Shown here: one piece after another, positions 32,440-39,628 of the stretch | Layout of the letters: every line of letters starts with the position of its first letter | How positions within the stretch are numbered: the first letter of the stretch is position 1 | From: Gemmatimonadota bacterium | Lineage (GTDB): Bacteria; JAAXHH01 | NCBI GenBank assembly: GCA_009837395.1 | Contig: VXTP01000031.1 | Location: 1 to 39,628 of the forward strand | Direction of reading: 5' to 3' | Length of the DNA: 39,628 nucleotides | Notes under the pieces: generated by a model | The model's database searches: none | The model's input: only the letters and a program-made list of their open reading frames with translations | Told to the model about the DNA's origin: nothing | Made by a program: the position numbers and the translations under genes

Positions 32440-33447
32440 CTAGGGAACGCCGGATGGATCGGCGGTCCTGCGCAGGTTCTTCAGGTTGTTGCGCTTTCCC
32501 ATGACGATCAGGATGTCTCCGGATGCCAGCGTCCGGTCGCTTCCCGGGTTGAACGTGACGTTGCTGCCGGACCCCTGGACGGCAATGACGATCACGTCAT
32601 GGGACGATCCGATGATGCCGTCCCCTACGGATGATCCTGCTAGCCCCGATCCCGGCCCGATCTCGATCTGGTCGAGCTCCAGGTCGAGCTTGTCCGCCAT
32701 CGACGCCAGTTCCATGAAGTCGGCCACGGCCGGCTTCAGCAGCATCTGCGCCATCTGCCGGGAACCCGTGATGACCGGCGAGACCACCTTGTCCGCACCG
32801 GCGCGGGTCAGCCTGGGGATGACGGACTCCTCGTTCGCCCGTGCTACGATATGGATGTCCGGGTTCAGGTCACGCGCCGTCAGGGTGATGTACAGGTTCT
32901 CCGGGTCGGAAGACACGGCGCACACGATGCCCCTCGCCCGCTCGATCCCCGCCGACTTCAACACTTCCTCCTTCGTGGCGTCGCCCTTCAGCACGCGGTA
33001 ACCGTCCGATTCGAAGGGTTCAGCCTGGTCTTCGGTCTCGATGAGCACGCAGTCCAGGCCGCGGGCGGTGATTTCCTGGCCGATTCTCCTGCCGACGCGG
33101 CCCGCGCCGCAGACGATGTAGTGGTTTTCCAGTTCCTGGATTTCAGTCATGAGGCGTCTCTTCCCCAGTGAGGAGACGATTTCGAGCGATACGACCGACT
33201 GTACGGCGACGGACAGCGCGTAGCCCAGCGTCCCGACGCCCACGACGATCAGCAGCGTGCCGAAATAGCGGCCGTTTTCGGTGAGGCCGGCCGGTTCGGT
33301 ATATCCGATGGTCGTGATGGTGATCAGGGTGAAGTAGAAGCTTTCGAACCAGGTCCATTCCGTCAGCAGCTTGTATCCCAGGGTTCCGAATCCCAGGATG
33401 ACCACGATGGCGACGGAGGCCCCTATGAGTTTGTTCTTGGGATTCAT
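32440..33447 (-). CDS. Two-TM potassium channel with TrkA-type RCK domains
   Basis: Encodes 335 aa. TM1 is at about 8-27. The pore helix and filter are ITITTIGYTEP (TIGYTE 46-51), and TM2 at about 62-87. TrkA_N Rossmann with VCGAGRVGRRIG starts near 112, and a TrkA_C domain follows (GSGLAGSSVGDGIIG...GDILIVMG) at about 248-325. The layout is that of MthK-like ligand-gated channels. The filter has Thr where TVGYGD has its last Gly. It probably sets K+ flux in response to nucleotide or Ca2+ binding. Confidence 0.9.
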   Translation of the reverse strand: MNPKNKLIGASVAIVVILGFGTLGYKLLTEWTWFESFYFTLITITTIGYTEPAGLTENGRYFGTLLIVVGVGTLGYALSVAVQSVVSLEIVSSLGKRRLMTEIQELENHYIVCGAGRVGRRIGQEITARGLDCVLIETEDQAEPFESDGYRVLKGDATKEEVLKSAGIERARGIVCAVSSDPENLYITLTARDLNPDIHIVARANEESVIPRLTRAGADKVVSPVITGSRQMAQMLLKPAVADFMELASMADKLDLELDQIEIGPGSGLAGSSVGDGIIGSSHDVIVIAVQGSGSNVTFNPGSDRTLASGDILIVMGKRNNLKNLRRTADPSGVP

Positions 33448-33453
33448 TTATCC

Positions 33454-33480
33454 GGACCGCCTGGACCGCCTGGACCGCCT
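33454..33480. repeat. 9-bp triple tandem repeat before the channel gene
   Basis: GGACCGCCT at 33454-33462, 33463-33471 and 33472-33480, followed by a partial GGCCGCC. It fills much of the 66-bp gap between AFOR and the channel gene on the - strand. Confidence 0.85.
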
Positions 33481-33513
33481 GGCCGCCAGTACCGACAAGA
33501 CCGCTTGAAGCGT

Positions 33514-35442
33514 CTAGACGGAGGCCGGCTCCGCGTGACCGGCGTAGCCGAGCGTTTCCACGTCCCTGTGCAGGCGTTCCAGCACCCGGGACCTGACCTC
33601 TTCGAAGAGTTCCCGGGTCAGGAAACGCACGGCGGGCAGGTCGCCCTTGGCCTGACCGACGAAGACGTCGGACGGCATATCGTATTCGTCCGGGGTGATC
33701 CCCTGCTTCTGCTCGAGGGCGAAACCCAGGATGTGGCACCGGTAGGTGGCGTCCAGCACACGCTCGGCCGAGAAGGGCACGCCAAAAACGGCCTCTATGC
33801 CCTCGCTGACCTGGTCCGGCGGGGCCATGGTGAACAGGCATCCCCCGTGCAGGTCCTTGTTCACCATCTTCCAGCCTTCTTCTGTGATGTTGTGGACCCA
33901 GTAATCGGCGGAATCGGGCTTGCAGTCCGGGTCCATCACGTACAGCAGGAAGGTACGCATGGACATGTGGCCGCCGGCCACGGCGAAGGGATAGCCCGGA
34001 TTGGTCTGTCCCAGGTAGGCGGAGAACTCGACCCCCTTGGCGTGCATGGCGAAGGCCTTGCCGCCGATCTCTTCGGCGATCGCCTGGACGCCCTTGCCGA
34101 AGAGGGGCTCGCGTCCGTAGGCGATATCCTCCTTGAGGCGGCGGGCGCCCTCCGCGTCCCCGAAAGTGACGCCGCCCGCGACGGTACCGTTGCCCCGGGC
34201 ATTGTAATCCATCAGGAAGGAGATCACGACGTTGGCCGAAATGGTATCGAACCCCAGGTCGTCGTCCAGCCGGGCAAGCTCCAGGTTGTCATGGGGATCC
34301 AGGATGCCCAGGTTGGCGCCGGACAGTTCCATGGGTTCGAACTCGAATCGGCCCAGGTACTCTCCGTGGTTCCTTCGGGCCTTACGCCAGTCGGGATCCT
34401 TGCCGCCTTCCGGGACGTCGTAGAAGTCCTGGTGGCAGGTAATCTGGCAGCCGTAGCAGCTCTTGTCGATGACGATGAAGTCGTCCGATTCCCGCATGGT
34501 CTCCAGGTGCACCGGGACAGCCACGTTCTCGCCGGGCGGCTCGAAGTTTCGGTAGGGCAGCACCCCGTAACTGTCGAGTATCTTGCTGTTCTTGCCCGTT
34601 CCGCCCAGTCCGTTCCGGTTGTTGGGATGGCGGTATCCCCGGCTCTGCTCGCCCCGTCCGATCTCGTTGTTGATGGCCTTGAGCCGGTCGTCACCCTTGC
34701 GGTAATAGTCGTTCTCCGCCCTGGCCACGATGCCGAGGATGTTCTTGGACCCGACCACGGACCCCATACCGAGCCGACCCGCGAAGCGCCACTTGTCCTC
34801 CCCGCTCATGAGCTGTTCCTGGGTCGACCCCACCACGGCGGCGTACCAAACCGTCTCCCAGTGCTCGCCGGCCGGCCCGATGACGGCGAAATGGGCATGG
34901 TAGTTCTTGTCGCCATCGTTGTAGTGCTCGTCCAGATAGACCATCTTGTCCCGGACCCGAGCGCCGACCAGGTGCGCAGGGGCCTCGACCAGGGAGATAT
35001 CGGGGCCGTCGTCGGTCTGCCTGATCACCAGGAAGCTGGGAACGGCGGCCCGTCCGGTGAGGATCAGGTCGCCGATGCCGGTATAGGAAAACTTGCGGCC
35101 GAAACTCCCGCTCATGGCTGACCATACGGGCATGGGCATGCCGGCCCGGGTGCGCTTCAGGGGAGAATAGCCGGAGAAATACGCCCGCAGACCTGTCATG
35201 AACTGCGTGCCGGTGAAGCAGCCCGTGTTGATGACCAGTGGGACGTCCGGCGCAAAGGGGTCGCTCACGTCGTAACCCGAAAGGATCTTGAAGGACCGGC
35301 CGATGCCGCCCAGGAAATCCATGTCGTCCTGGACGCGGTGGTCCTCGACGCTCAACTTCCGGCCTTCGGCCAGGTCGTATTCGATGCGGGTATAACTATA
35401 ATCGGTCACGTCTCCCGGCGTGCCGTTTACGGGTTTCAGCAC
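33514..35442 (-). CDS. Aldehyde ferredoxin oxidoreductase family tungstoenzyme
   Basis: Encodes 642 aa from GTG 35442, with GAGGGGG upstream. Family marks are TGIGDLILTGRA, RLGMGSVVGSKN and the Fe4S4 cysteines SCYGCQITCHQ (Cys329, 332, 336), with a candidate fourth Cys late in the protein (HGGCLFTM). It should bind tungsto- or molybdo-bispterin and oxidise an aldehyde to an acid with ferredoxin; the natural substrate is unknown. No ferredoxin or pterin gene lies next to it. Downstream on the same strand comes the K+ channel gene. Confidence 0.9.
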   Translation of the reverse strand: MLKPVNGTPGDVTDYSYTRIEYDLAEGRKLSVEDHRVQDDMDFLGGIGRSFKILSGYDVSDPFAPDVPLVINTGCFTGTQFMTGLRAYFSGYSPLKRTRAGMPMPVWSAMSGSFGRKFSYTGIGDLILTGRAAVPSFLVIRQTDDGPDISLVEAPAHLVGARVRDKMVYLDEHYNDGDKNYHAHFAVIGPAGEHWETVWYAAVVGSTQEQLMSGEDKWRFAGRLGMGSVVGSKNILGIVARAENDYYRKGDDRLKAINNEIGRGEQSRGYRHPNNRNGLGGTGKNSKILDSYGVLPYRNFEPPGENVAVPVHLETMRESDDFIVIDKSCYGCQITCHQDFYDVPEGGKDPDWRKARRNHGEYLGRFEFEPMELSGANLGILDPHDNLELARLDDDLGFDTISANVVISFLMDYNARGNGTVAGGVTFGDAEGARRLKEDIAYGREPLFGKGVQAIAEEIGGKAFAMHAKGVEFSAYLGQTNPGYPFAVAGGHMSMRTFLLYVMDPDCKPDSADYWVHNITEEGWKMVNKDLHGGCLFTMAPPDQVSEGIEAVFGVPFSAERVLDATYRCHILGFALEQKQGITPDEYDMPSDVFVGQAKGDLPAVRFLTRELFEEVRSRVLERLHRDVETLGYAGHAEPASV

Positions 35443-35772
35443 AATATCCCCCTCGCTGTTGGGCTAGAATCTCTTGTCATCTGAATCTGTTTGGATTTCA
35501 AACGGGACCGTGACGGATCACCCCGCGGTTTCGTTCGAACGGGACCGCGCCGCTTACGCCGCGCGGGTACGTAAATAGGTTTGGGATAATATAAAGGAAT
35601 GCGCGTACGAAAACAGCAATAATCCCTGAGTGGTGATATGAGCGGTGAAATCTCCCCTGCCGGGCAAAGGGCGGTTGACAAAACCCCCGCTATTCATTTA
35701 GAATAACGCCGGGAACGACACCATTCCGCGCTCGAATTCACCACTCTGAACCGAATGTCGCCGAGGCCAGCC
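35443..35772. other. Divergent intergenic region between AFOR and PhyH
   Basis: About 330 bp with no gene. It holds the promoter at 35675-35704 for the rightward PhyH gene and an AT-rich patch (35580-35600) where an AFOR promoter may lie. Two copies of AACGGGACCG occur near 35500 and 35539. Confidence 0.5.
35675..35704 (+). promoter_or_regulatory. Sigma70-type promoter for the second PhyH gene
   Basis: TTGACA (35675-35680), an 18-bp spacer and TAGAAT (35699-35704), about 70 bp before the gene. Confidence 0.55.
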
Positions 35773-36702
35773 ATGACCATGACCGACCTTTCCCAGCAGA
35801 CCGAACCCGCGATCGAAGTCCCGCGGATCGTGGACGATGAGCAGATCCAATTCTACGTGGACAACGGCTATCTCGTTGTTCCCAACCTGATGACCGGCGA
35901 GGAACTGCAGGAACTGAAGGACGACCTGGTGGACGTGGCGCGGGGGAAGTATCCCTGCCGGGGACTCGATCCGCCGAAGCCCGACGACACCGACGAGGAT
36001 GTGCTGCAACGCATCCTGTGCATACACCAGCCGCACTTCGTCAGCCAGGTGATCGAGAAGTACGTGCGCCATCCGAAGATCTGCGGCGTACTGAGCCAGA
36101 TTACCGCCGCCCACCTGCCCTACTGGGACGGTAGTGTCAAGTGCATGCAGTCCATGTACTTCATCAAGCCGCCCCGGTTCCAGGGCCAGGCCTGGCACCA
36201 GGACGAGATCTTCATCCCCACGCGGGACCGGTCCCTGATCGGTGCGTGGATCGCCGTGGACGACGCGACGATCGAGAACGGGTGCCTCTACGTCATCCCC
36301 GGTTCCCACCGCAACGGCTACCTGTACCCTCAGCGTGCCCACGAGAACCCCGACGAGTTCGACTTCGCCCCGGAGAGTTACGGCTTCGACGAGTCCGTGG
36401 AAGTGCCGGTCGAAGTCCGCACCGGCGCCCTGGTCTTCTTCAACGGTTATCTCCTGCACCGGTCCTACAAGAACCGGAGCGATCAGCCCCGCCGCGTGCT
36501 GGTGAACCACTACTGCAACGCGTGGAGCCTCCTGCCGTGGGGCATACAGGAAGGCGAACGCCCCGCCACGGCCGACCGGCGCGCCATCGTCCCGGTCTCC
36601 GGCACCGACCCCTATGCCTGGAAGGGCTTCGAACCCACGAAGGACGAGATCTGGATCCGCAACTGCAAGGCGGCGGACGAGATGAAGGAGGAGGCGCACT
36701 AG
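35773..36702 (+). CDS. Second phytanoyl-CoA dioxygenase (PhyH) family protein
   Basis: I chose ATG 35773 (309 aa) because GAGG lies about 7 nt upstream; ATG 35755 would add six residues. QAWHQDE gives His142-x-Asp144, LLHRSYKNRS gives the distal His229, and QPRRVLVNHY a candidate 2-oxoglutarate-binding Arg (about 240). It is only distantly similar to the PhyH protein at 21150-21971. It stands alone with its own promoter and converges on the methyltransferase gene. Substrate unknown. Confidence 0.9.
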   Translation: MTMTDLSQQTEPAIEVPRIVDDEQIQFYVDNGYLVVPNLMTGEELQELKDDLVDVARGKYPCRGLDPPKPDDTDEDVLQRILCIHQPHFVSQVIEKYVRHPKICGVLSQITAAHLPYWDGSVKCMQSMYFIKPPRFQGQAWHQDEIFIPTRDRSLIGAWIAVDDATIENGCLYVIPGSHRNGYLYPQRAHENPDEFDFAPESYGFDESVEVPVEVRTGALVFFNGYLLHRSYKNRSDQPRRVLVNHYCNAWSLLPWGIQEGERPATADRRAIVPVSGTDPYAWKGFEPTKDEIWIRNCKAADEMKEEAH

Positions 36703-36726
36703 GCGTTCGCGCCGTGCCCGCGCCGG

Positions 36727-37473
36727 TCACTCCCTGGCCGCCTCGAATCCGATGATGGGCGGCGACGCCATGAATTCGTCCCAGAACTTGTTGTCCCGCT
36801 CGGACGGATGCAACTGCGGACCGACCCAGTGAAAGCCCGCAAAGCCGGCTTCCTCGAAGACCCTGCAGTAGGTTCCTGGCGACAGATAGTAGTTGTTGAA
36901 CTCGAACCGCGTGCCGTCGTCGTTCGTGAACCGGTAGACAATGGGGTCGCCTTCTGACGGCGTCCCGGTGTAAACCTTTTCAAATCCGTACCGGGCGTAT
37001 GAGACCGTGCCGCCGGGCGCGTTCAGGACGTTGTCGTTGAAACCCACGAACCGCCCGCCCGGTTTCAGCGCGCCGTGGGCCGCCCCGACGAAACGAAGGA
37101 GTTCGTCCGCGTCTCGGGCGTAGTTCAGCAGATACATGGCCACGACGAGATCGACCGGTTCGTTCAGGGCCAGGTCCGCGGCATCCTGGTTCAGGAACCG
37201 GCACCCCATGGGCCGCGTGCGTTCCTCGGCTTCGGCCAGCCGGATCATTTCGGCCGAGACGTCAACACCGAGCACCTCCCCGGCGCCGGCGAGTTTCAGC
37301 TTGCGGGTGTAGAACCCTTCGCCGCAGGCAAGGTCGAGCGCCTTTTTCCCGCTGATGTCCCCGAGCGTTTCGAATAACTTGTATTCCTCGATGTATTTAC
37401 GAAATGACAGCTGCTTGGAGTCTTTGTAGGCCCCGGCGATGGCGTCGTATTCGGATTCTGCTTGCTGAGTCAT
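36727..37473 (-). CDS. Class I SAM-dependent methyltransferase
   Basis: Encodes 248 aa. SEYDAIAGAYKDSKQ at the N-terminus, motif I ALDLACGEGFYTRKL (LDLACGEG 46-53), GVDVSAEMI (motif II), VDLVVAMYLLNYA (motif IV) and LKPGGRFVGFN (motif V region) are in order. The pattern is like small-molecule (toxoflavin-type) methyltransferases. GGAG lies upstream of the ATG. It is the last metabolic gene before the right-hand Rhs cassette. Confidence 0.88.
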   Translation of the reverse strand: MTQQAESEYDAIAGAYKDSKQLSFRKYIEEYKLFETLGDISGKKALDLACGEGFYTRKLKLAGAGEVLGVDVSAEMIRLAEAEERTRPMGCRFLNQDAADLALNEPVDLVVAMYLLNYARDADELLRFVGAAHGALKPGGRFVGFNDNVLNAPGGTVSYARYGFEKVYTGTPSEGDPIVYRFTNDDGTRFEFNNYYLSPGTYCRVFEEAGFAGFHWVGPQLHPSERDNKFWDEFMASPPIIGFEAARE

Positions 37474-37570
37474 TGGGGGGTTCTCCGGACGGTTGATTTA
37501 CATCAGGCAGAACTGAGGTTTAAAGGCACCAATCGGAGGAATACCCAGACTAGCGATATGATGACGTTAG

Positions 37571-38074
37571 CTACGGTGGATAAATCAGCTTGTAGACGTC
37601 GTAGACCTTTACAATATACCAATCATGCGCGCCAAATAAACGGTCTCCTGGTTCTATAACAGACTCGATGACGTAAATACCATTAACTCCTGAAACAACC
37701 TCCCTCTTCGCAAGGATTTTGCACGGGAAACCGTCCTGATCATACTCCACAGTACCGATTGCGACATATGAGTTAGGAAGAGGTTCTCTGGTATCATTGT
37801 CTAATACGTATCCTGCGATTTTGACAGAACGCCTGGCTGAATCTACAGTTATCTGCATTACGCCAAGATCGATATCTCTATGACCTAATTGTGCTCCCCA
37901 TTGTATATTTCCAGAGCCCCGATAGCCATAACTATCCTCCGACTCGGTCAATCGTTCAAACTCGTCCTGCGAAATCCATTTTAAACTTACTGAACGTTTT
38001 GGAGAATGACATGAAAACGCTGATAGCAATAGAACTACCAGAACTACAACGCCGATATAGATTGTGGGTCTCAT
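37571..38074 (-). CDS. Lipoprotein with carboxypeptidase-regulatory-like fold, candidate immunity protein for Rhs tip 5
   Basis: Encodes 167 aa, 16 bp after the rhs stop on the - strand, with AAAGGAAG before the ATG. IYIGVVVLVVLLLSAFSC is a lipoprotein-like signal (Cys about 22; the lipobox AFSC is slightly off consensus). Residues about 80-160 read VKIAGYVLDNDTREPLPNSY ... GVNGIYVI ... IVKVYDVYK, the beta-sandwich pattern of carboxypeptidase D regulatory-like domains. A periplasmic location suits protection from a metallopeptidase-like tip. The immunity role is inferred from position. The gene is AT-richer than its metabolic neighbours. Confidence 0.65.
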   Translation of the reverse strand: MRPTIYIGVVVLVVLLLSAFSCHSPKRSVSLKWISQDEFERLTESEDSYGYRGSGNIQWGAQLGHRDIDLGVMQITVDSARRSVKIAGYVLDNDTREPLPNSYVAIGTVEYDQDGFPCKILAKREVVSGVNGIYVIESVIEPGDRLFGAHDWYIVKVYDVYKLIYPP

Positions 38075-38090
38075 TACGGCTTCCTTTCAG

Positions 38091-39626
38091 TTATGGCTCC
38101 AAATGGAAATTTACGCCTTTGTCCAATTCTGAAGGAGATACACCACGGTTATTATGTCGTTGAGCATCTCTTAAAGCTTGACCATGTGCTTGGGGATAAA
38201 GCATTTCTTTATCAGTTCGATAGAAGGCTTCACTTAACTCATGAAACGTAACATCACCAACAGGTATTGGATTCCCATGACCTGACGTCCATGATCCAGG
38301 TGCGAGGACGACTTGCCCTCCATAACCATATTTGGGAAGTAAACCCATATTCACACCATTAAGGATACGTTCAGGGGTTCGCGAATAGACTTTAATGCCC
38401 CGATTGTCTGGATTTAGCTTCATAAACCTCGGGTCACCTGCGTTATGTATCTTACCAGAGAATGGGTCTTTACCGGAATTCCTAAATCTCCCTTCGGCGG
38501 TTCTGGCAACTTCAAATAGGTAGTTTTCGGAACTATTTATCAGATTATCAAGCAACTCCAGAGCGGAATCCTGCGACAGGTCCAGACCTTCTGTATCGAA
38601 CGAAACTCGACCGCCTGCACCCATCGTGATCCGTTTTGCCGTCTCCTCATCGAACATGGAATGAATGTAGGAAAGTGCCTTTTTTCCTTTATTCAATCCG
38701 CCCACGTCCAGCGTATCTCCTCTCGCATCGACAAACCTGAGCGGATTGTTGCCTGCATAGACATATGGGCTCAGGCCGGGGTATTTCTCCGCCCTGGGGT
38801 CCATCTGCAGAAACCGCATCCGGTCCGGCTCATAGGTCCTGTACTGCATGAAATCCAGCCCGGACTCCGCGTCCCTTTCATGGCCGGTGAACTTGAACGG
38901 CGTGGCATCGGTGCCGCCGGTGGCCAGCACCTCGCCGTAGGGCCAGTAGTCGTAAGTGGCCGCGGCCGTGCCGCTTGACGACAACAGGATGCGTGTGCTT
39001 CCGAGATGATCCTTAAGGTAGTAGTGCATCGCACCATTCGCAAGCCGGGCAAGCCGATCTCCTCCCGTATAGAAGTAGGACGAGGTCAGCGTCCCGCCGC
39101 TGTTGTATTCAGCTAGCACGGCGCCTCCGGCGCCCCGCAGATAGTACGTTGTGCCACCTGGCCTGGTCTTTTTGACTCGATGCCCTTCGCTGTCTCTTGT
39201 GTACGTGTTGCTCTGGCCATATCCCATCACCAGACCCCGGTAGTCATAGGACAGCGCGTTTCCTCCTACCGAGGTGACTGATCCGTTCTGGTTGTAGGTG
39301 TACGTCTGTCCTGCCGTGCCCGTGGTGCTGTCCAGCCTGTTGGGCGTGGAGGTGCCCGAGTAGTTGTAGATGAGCCGGCTGTTACCCGTGACCAGGGACG
39401 TCAGATTGCCGCTTCGGTCGTAGGCGTAGTCTCTGGACGTGCCGCCAGTCAGGTCGAAGCCGGTGATCCGGTACAGGTTGTCGTAGGCATAGTCTGCCGT
39501 CCTGGAAGCGGCGCTGCCATGGCTGTACATCTGTCTGGTGACGTTGCCGGCGAGATCGTAGGTGAGCTCGGAACTGAACTTGCCCGCATAGTCGATTTCG
39601 GTGACCCACTCGCGCGGGTTGTAGGC
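38091..39626 (-). CDS. Rhs C-terminal part with HExxE...H zincin-like tip (cassette 5, 5' cut by window edge)
   Basis: The frame is open to the right edge. Numbering from the first internal Met (39530), residues 1-271 are YD repeats and RHS-associated core, more diverged than cassettes 1-4 (YLKDHLGSTRILL, FTGHERDAESGLDFM). The junction reads NPLRFVDARGD, with DARG in place of DPxG. The ~208-residue tip ends with DVTFHELSEAFYRTDKEM (HELSE 430-434) and YPQAHGQALRDA (His449), a pattern seen in toxin-type metallopeptidases that use HExx[E/H] plus a later His. Inference: it is a zinc-dependent protease effector. It runs opposite to cassettes 1-4 and has its own lipoprotein partner. Confidence 0.8.
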   Translation of the reverse strand, partial: AYNPREWVTEIDYAGKFSSELTYDLAGNVTRQMYSHGSAASRTADYAYDNLYRITGFDLTGGTSRDYAYDRSGNLTSLVTGNSRLIYNYSGTSTPNRLDSTTGTAGQTYTYNQNGSVTSVGGNALSYDYRGLVMGYGQSNTYTRDSEGHRVKKTRPGGTTYYLRGAGGAVLAEYNSGGTLTSSYFYTGGDRLARLANGAMHYYLKDHLGSTRILLSSSGTAAATYDYWPYGEVLATGGTDATPFKFTGHERDAESGLDFMQYRTYEPDRMRFLQMDPRAEKYPGLSPYVYAGNNPLRFVDARGDTLDVGGLNKGKKALSYIHSMFDEETAKRITMGAGGRVSFDTEGLDLSQDSALELLDNLINSSENYLFEVARTAEGRFRNSGKDPFSGKIHNAGDPRFMKLNPDNRGIKVYSRTPERILNGVNMGLLPKYGYGGQVVLAPGSWTSGHGNPIPVGDVTFHELSEAFYRTDKEMLYPQAHGQALRDAQRHNNRGVSPSELDKGVNFHLEP

Positions 39627-39628
39627 GT

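Noticed and set aside
33505-35121. 538-codon open frame on + opposite AFOR
   Set aside because: Antisense shadow of a gene with clear tungstoenzyme motifs; the translation is low in recognisable structure.

Overview
This is a GC-rich, densely coded bacterial segment. Lipoproteins, a Tat-exported enzyme, tungsten-type AFOR, many Gfo/Idh/MocA and phytanoyl-CoA dioxygenase genes and multiple Rhs proteins suggest an uncultured Gram-negative bacterium, perhaps a candidate phylum of the FCB/Latescibacterota/Poribacteria kind. The lineage is inferred from gene content only; there is no rRNA gene here.

Left end (1-12.7 kb, + strand): a tandem array of four Rhs/YD-repeat 'tip' cassettes. Each has a GC-rich, nearly identical Rhs core ending in a hyperconserved RHS-associated core domain (VDPxG motif). 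An unrelated AT-richer C-terminal tip follows, then one or two small genes that look like immunity genes. None of the three complete cassettes carries an Rhs N-terminus. A fifth cassette lies on the - strand at the right end (37.5-39.6 kb), so both window ends fall inside the Rhs repeat. The tips differ: a helical membrane-type tip with a four-TM partner; an L,D-transpeptidase-like tip with a lipoprotein partner; an HExxH metallopeptidase-like tip with two paralogous exported partners; a possible nuclease tip with a cytosolic acidic partner; and an HExxE...H zincin-like tip with a lipoprotein partner of carboxypeptidase-regulatory-like fold. The predicted location of each partner fits the predicted target of its tip.

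Middle (12.8-37.5 kb): ordinary metabolic genes. A + strand operon holds two Gfo/Idh/MocA oxidoreductases, a lipoprotein, a DUF971 protein and an SDR. Then come a Tat-exported class V aminotransferase (-), a cold shock protein with a long leader, an S58 peptidase, and a - strand run ahcY, group II decarboxylase, PhyH. These are followed by MATE, dtd, maf, a DUF457-type membrane hydrolase, a coiled-coil protein, a third Gfo/Idh/MocA, a second SDR, kptA, a GH113-like glycosidase, a K+ channel with RCK domain (-), AFOR (-), a second PhyH and a methyltransferase (-). Several promoters with a consensus TTGACA -35 box are visible. Gene boundaries repeatedly carry short tandem duplications (9-20 bp units), some copying the stop-codon context of the upstream gene.

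The most notable system is the Rhs tip-immunity array, read as a reservoir for polymorphic-toxin diversification by recombination in the shared core.
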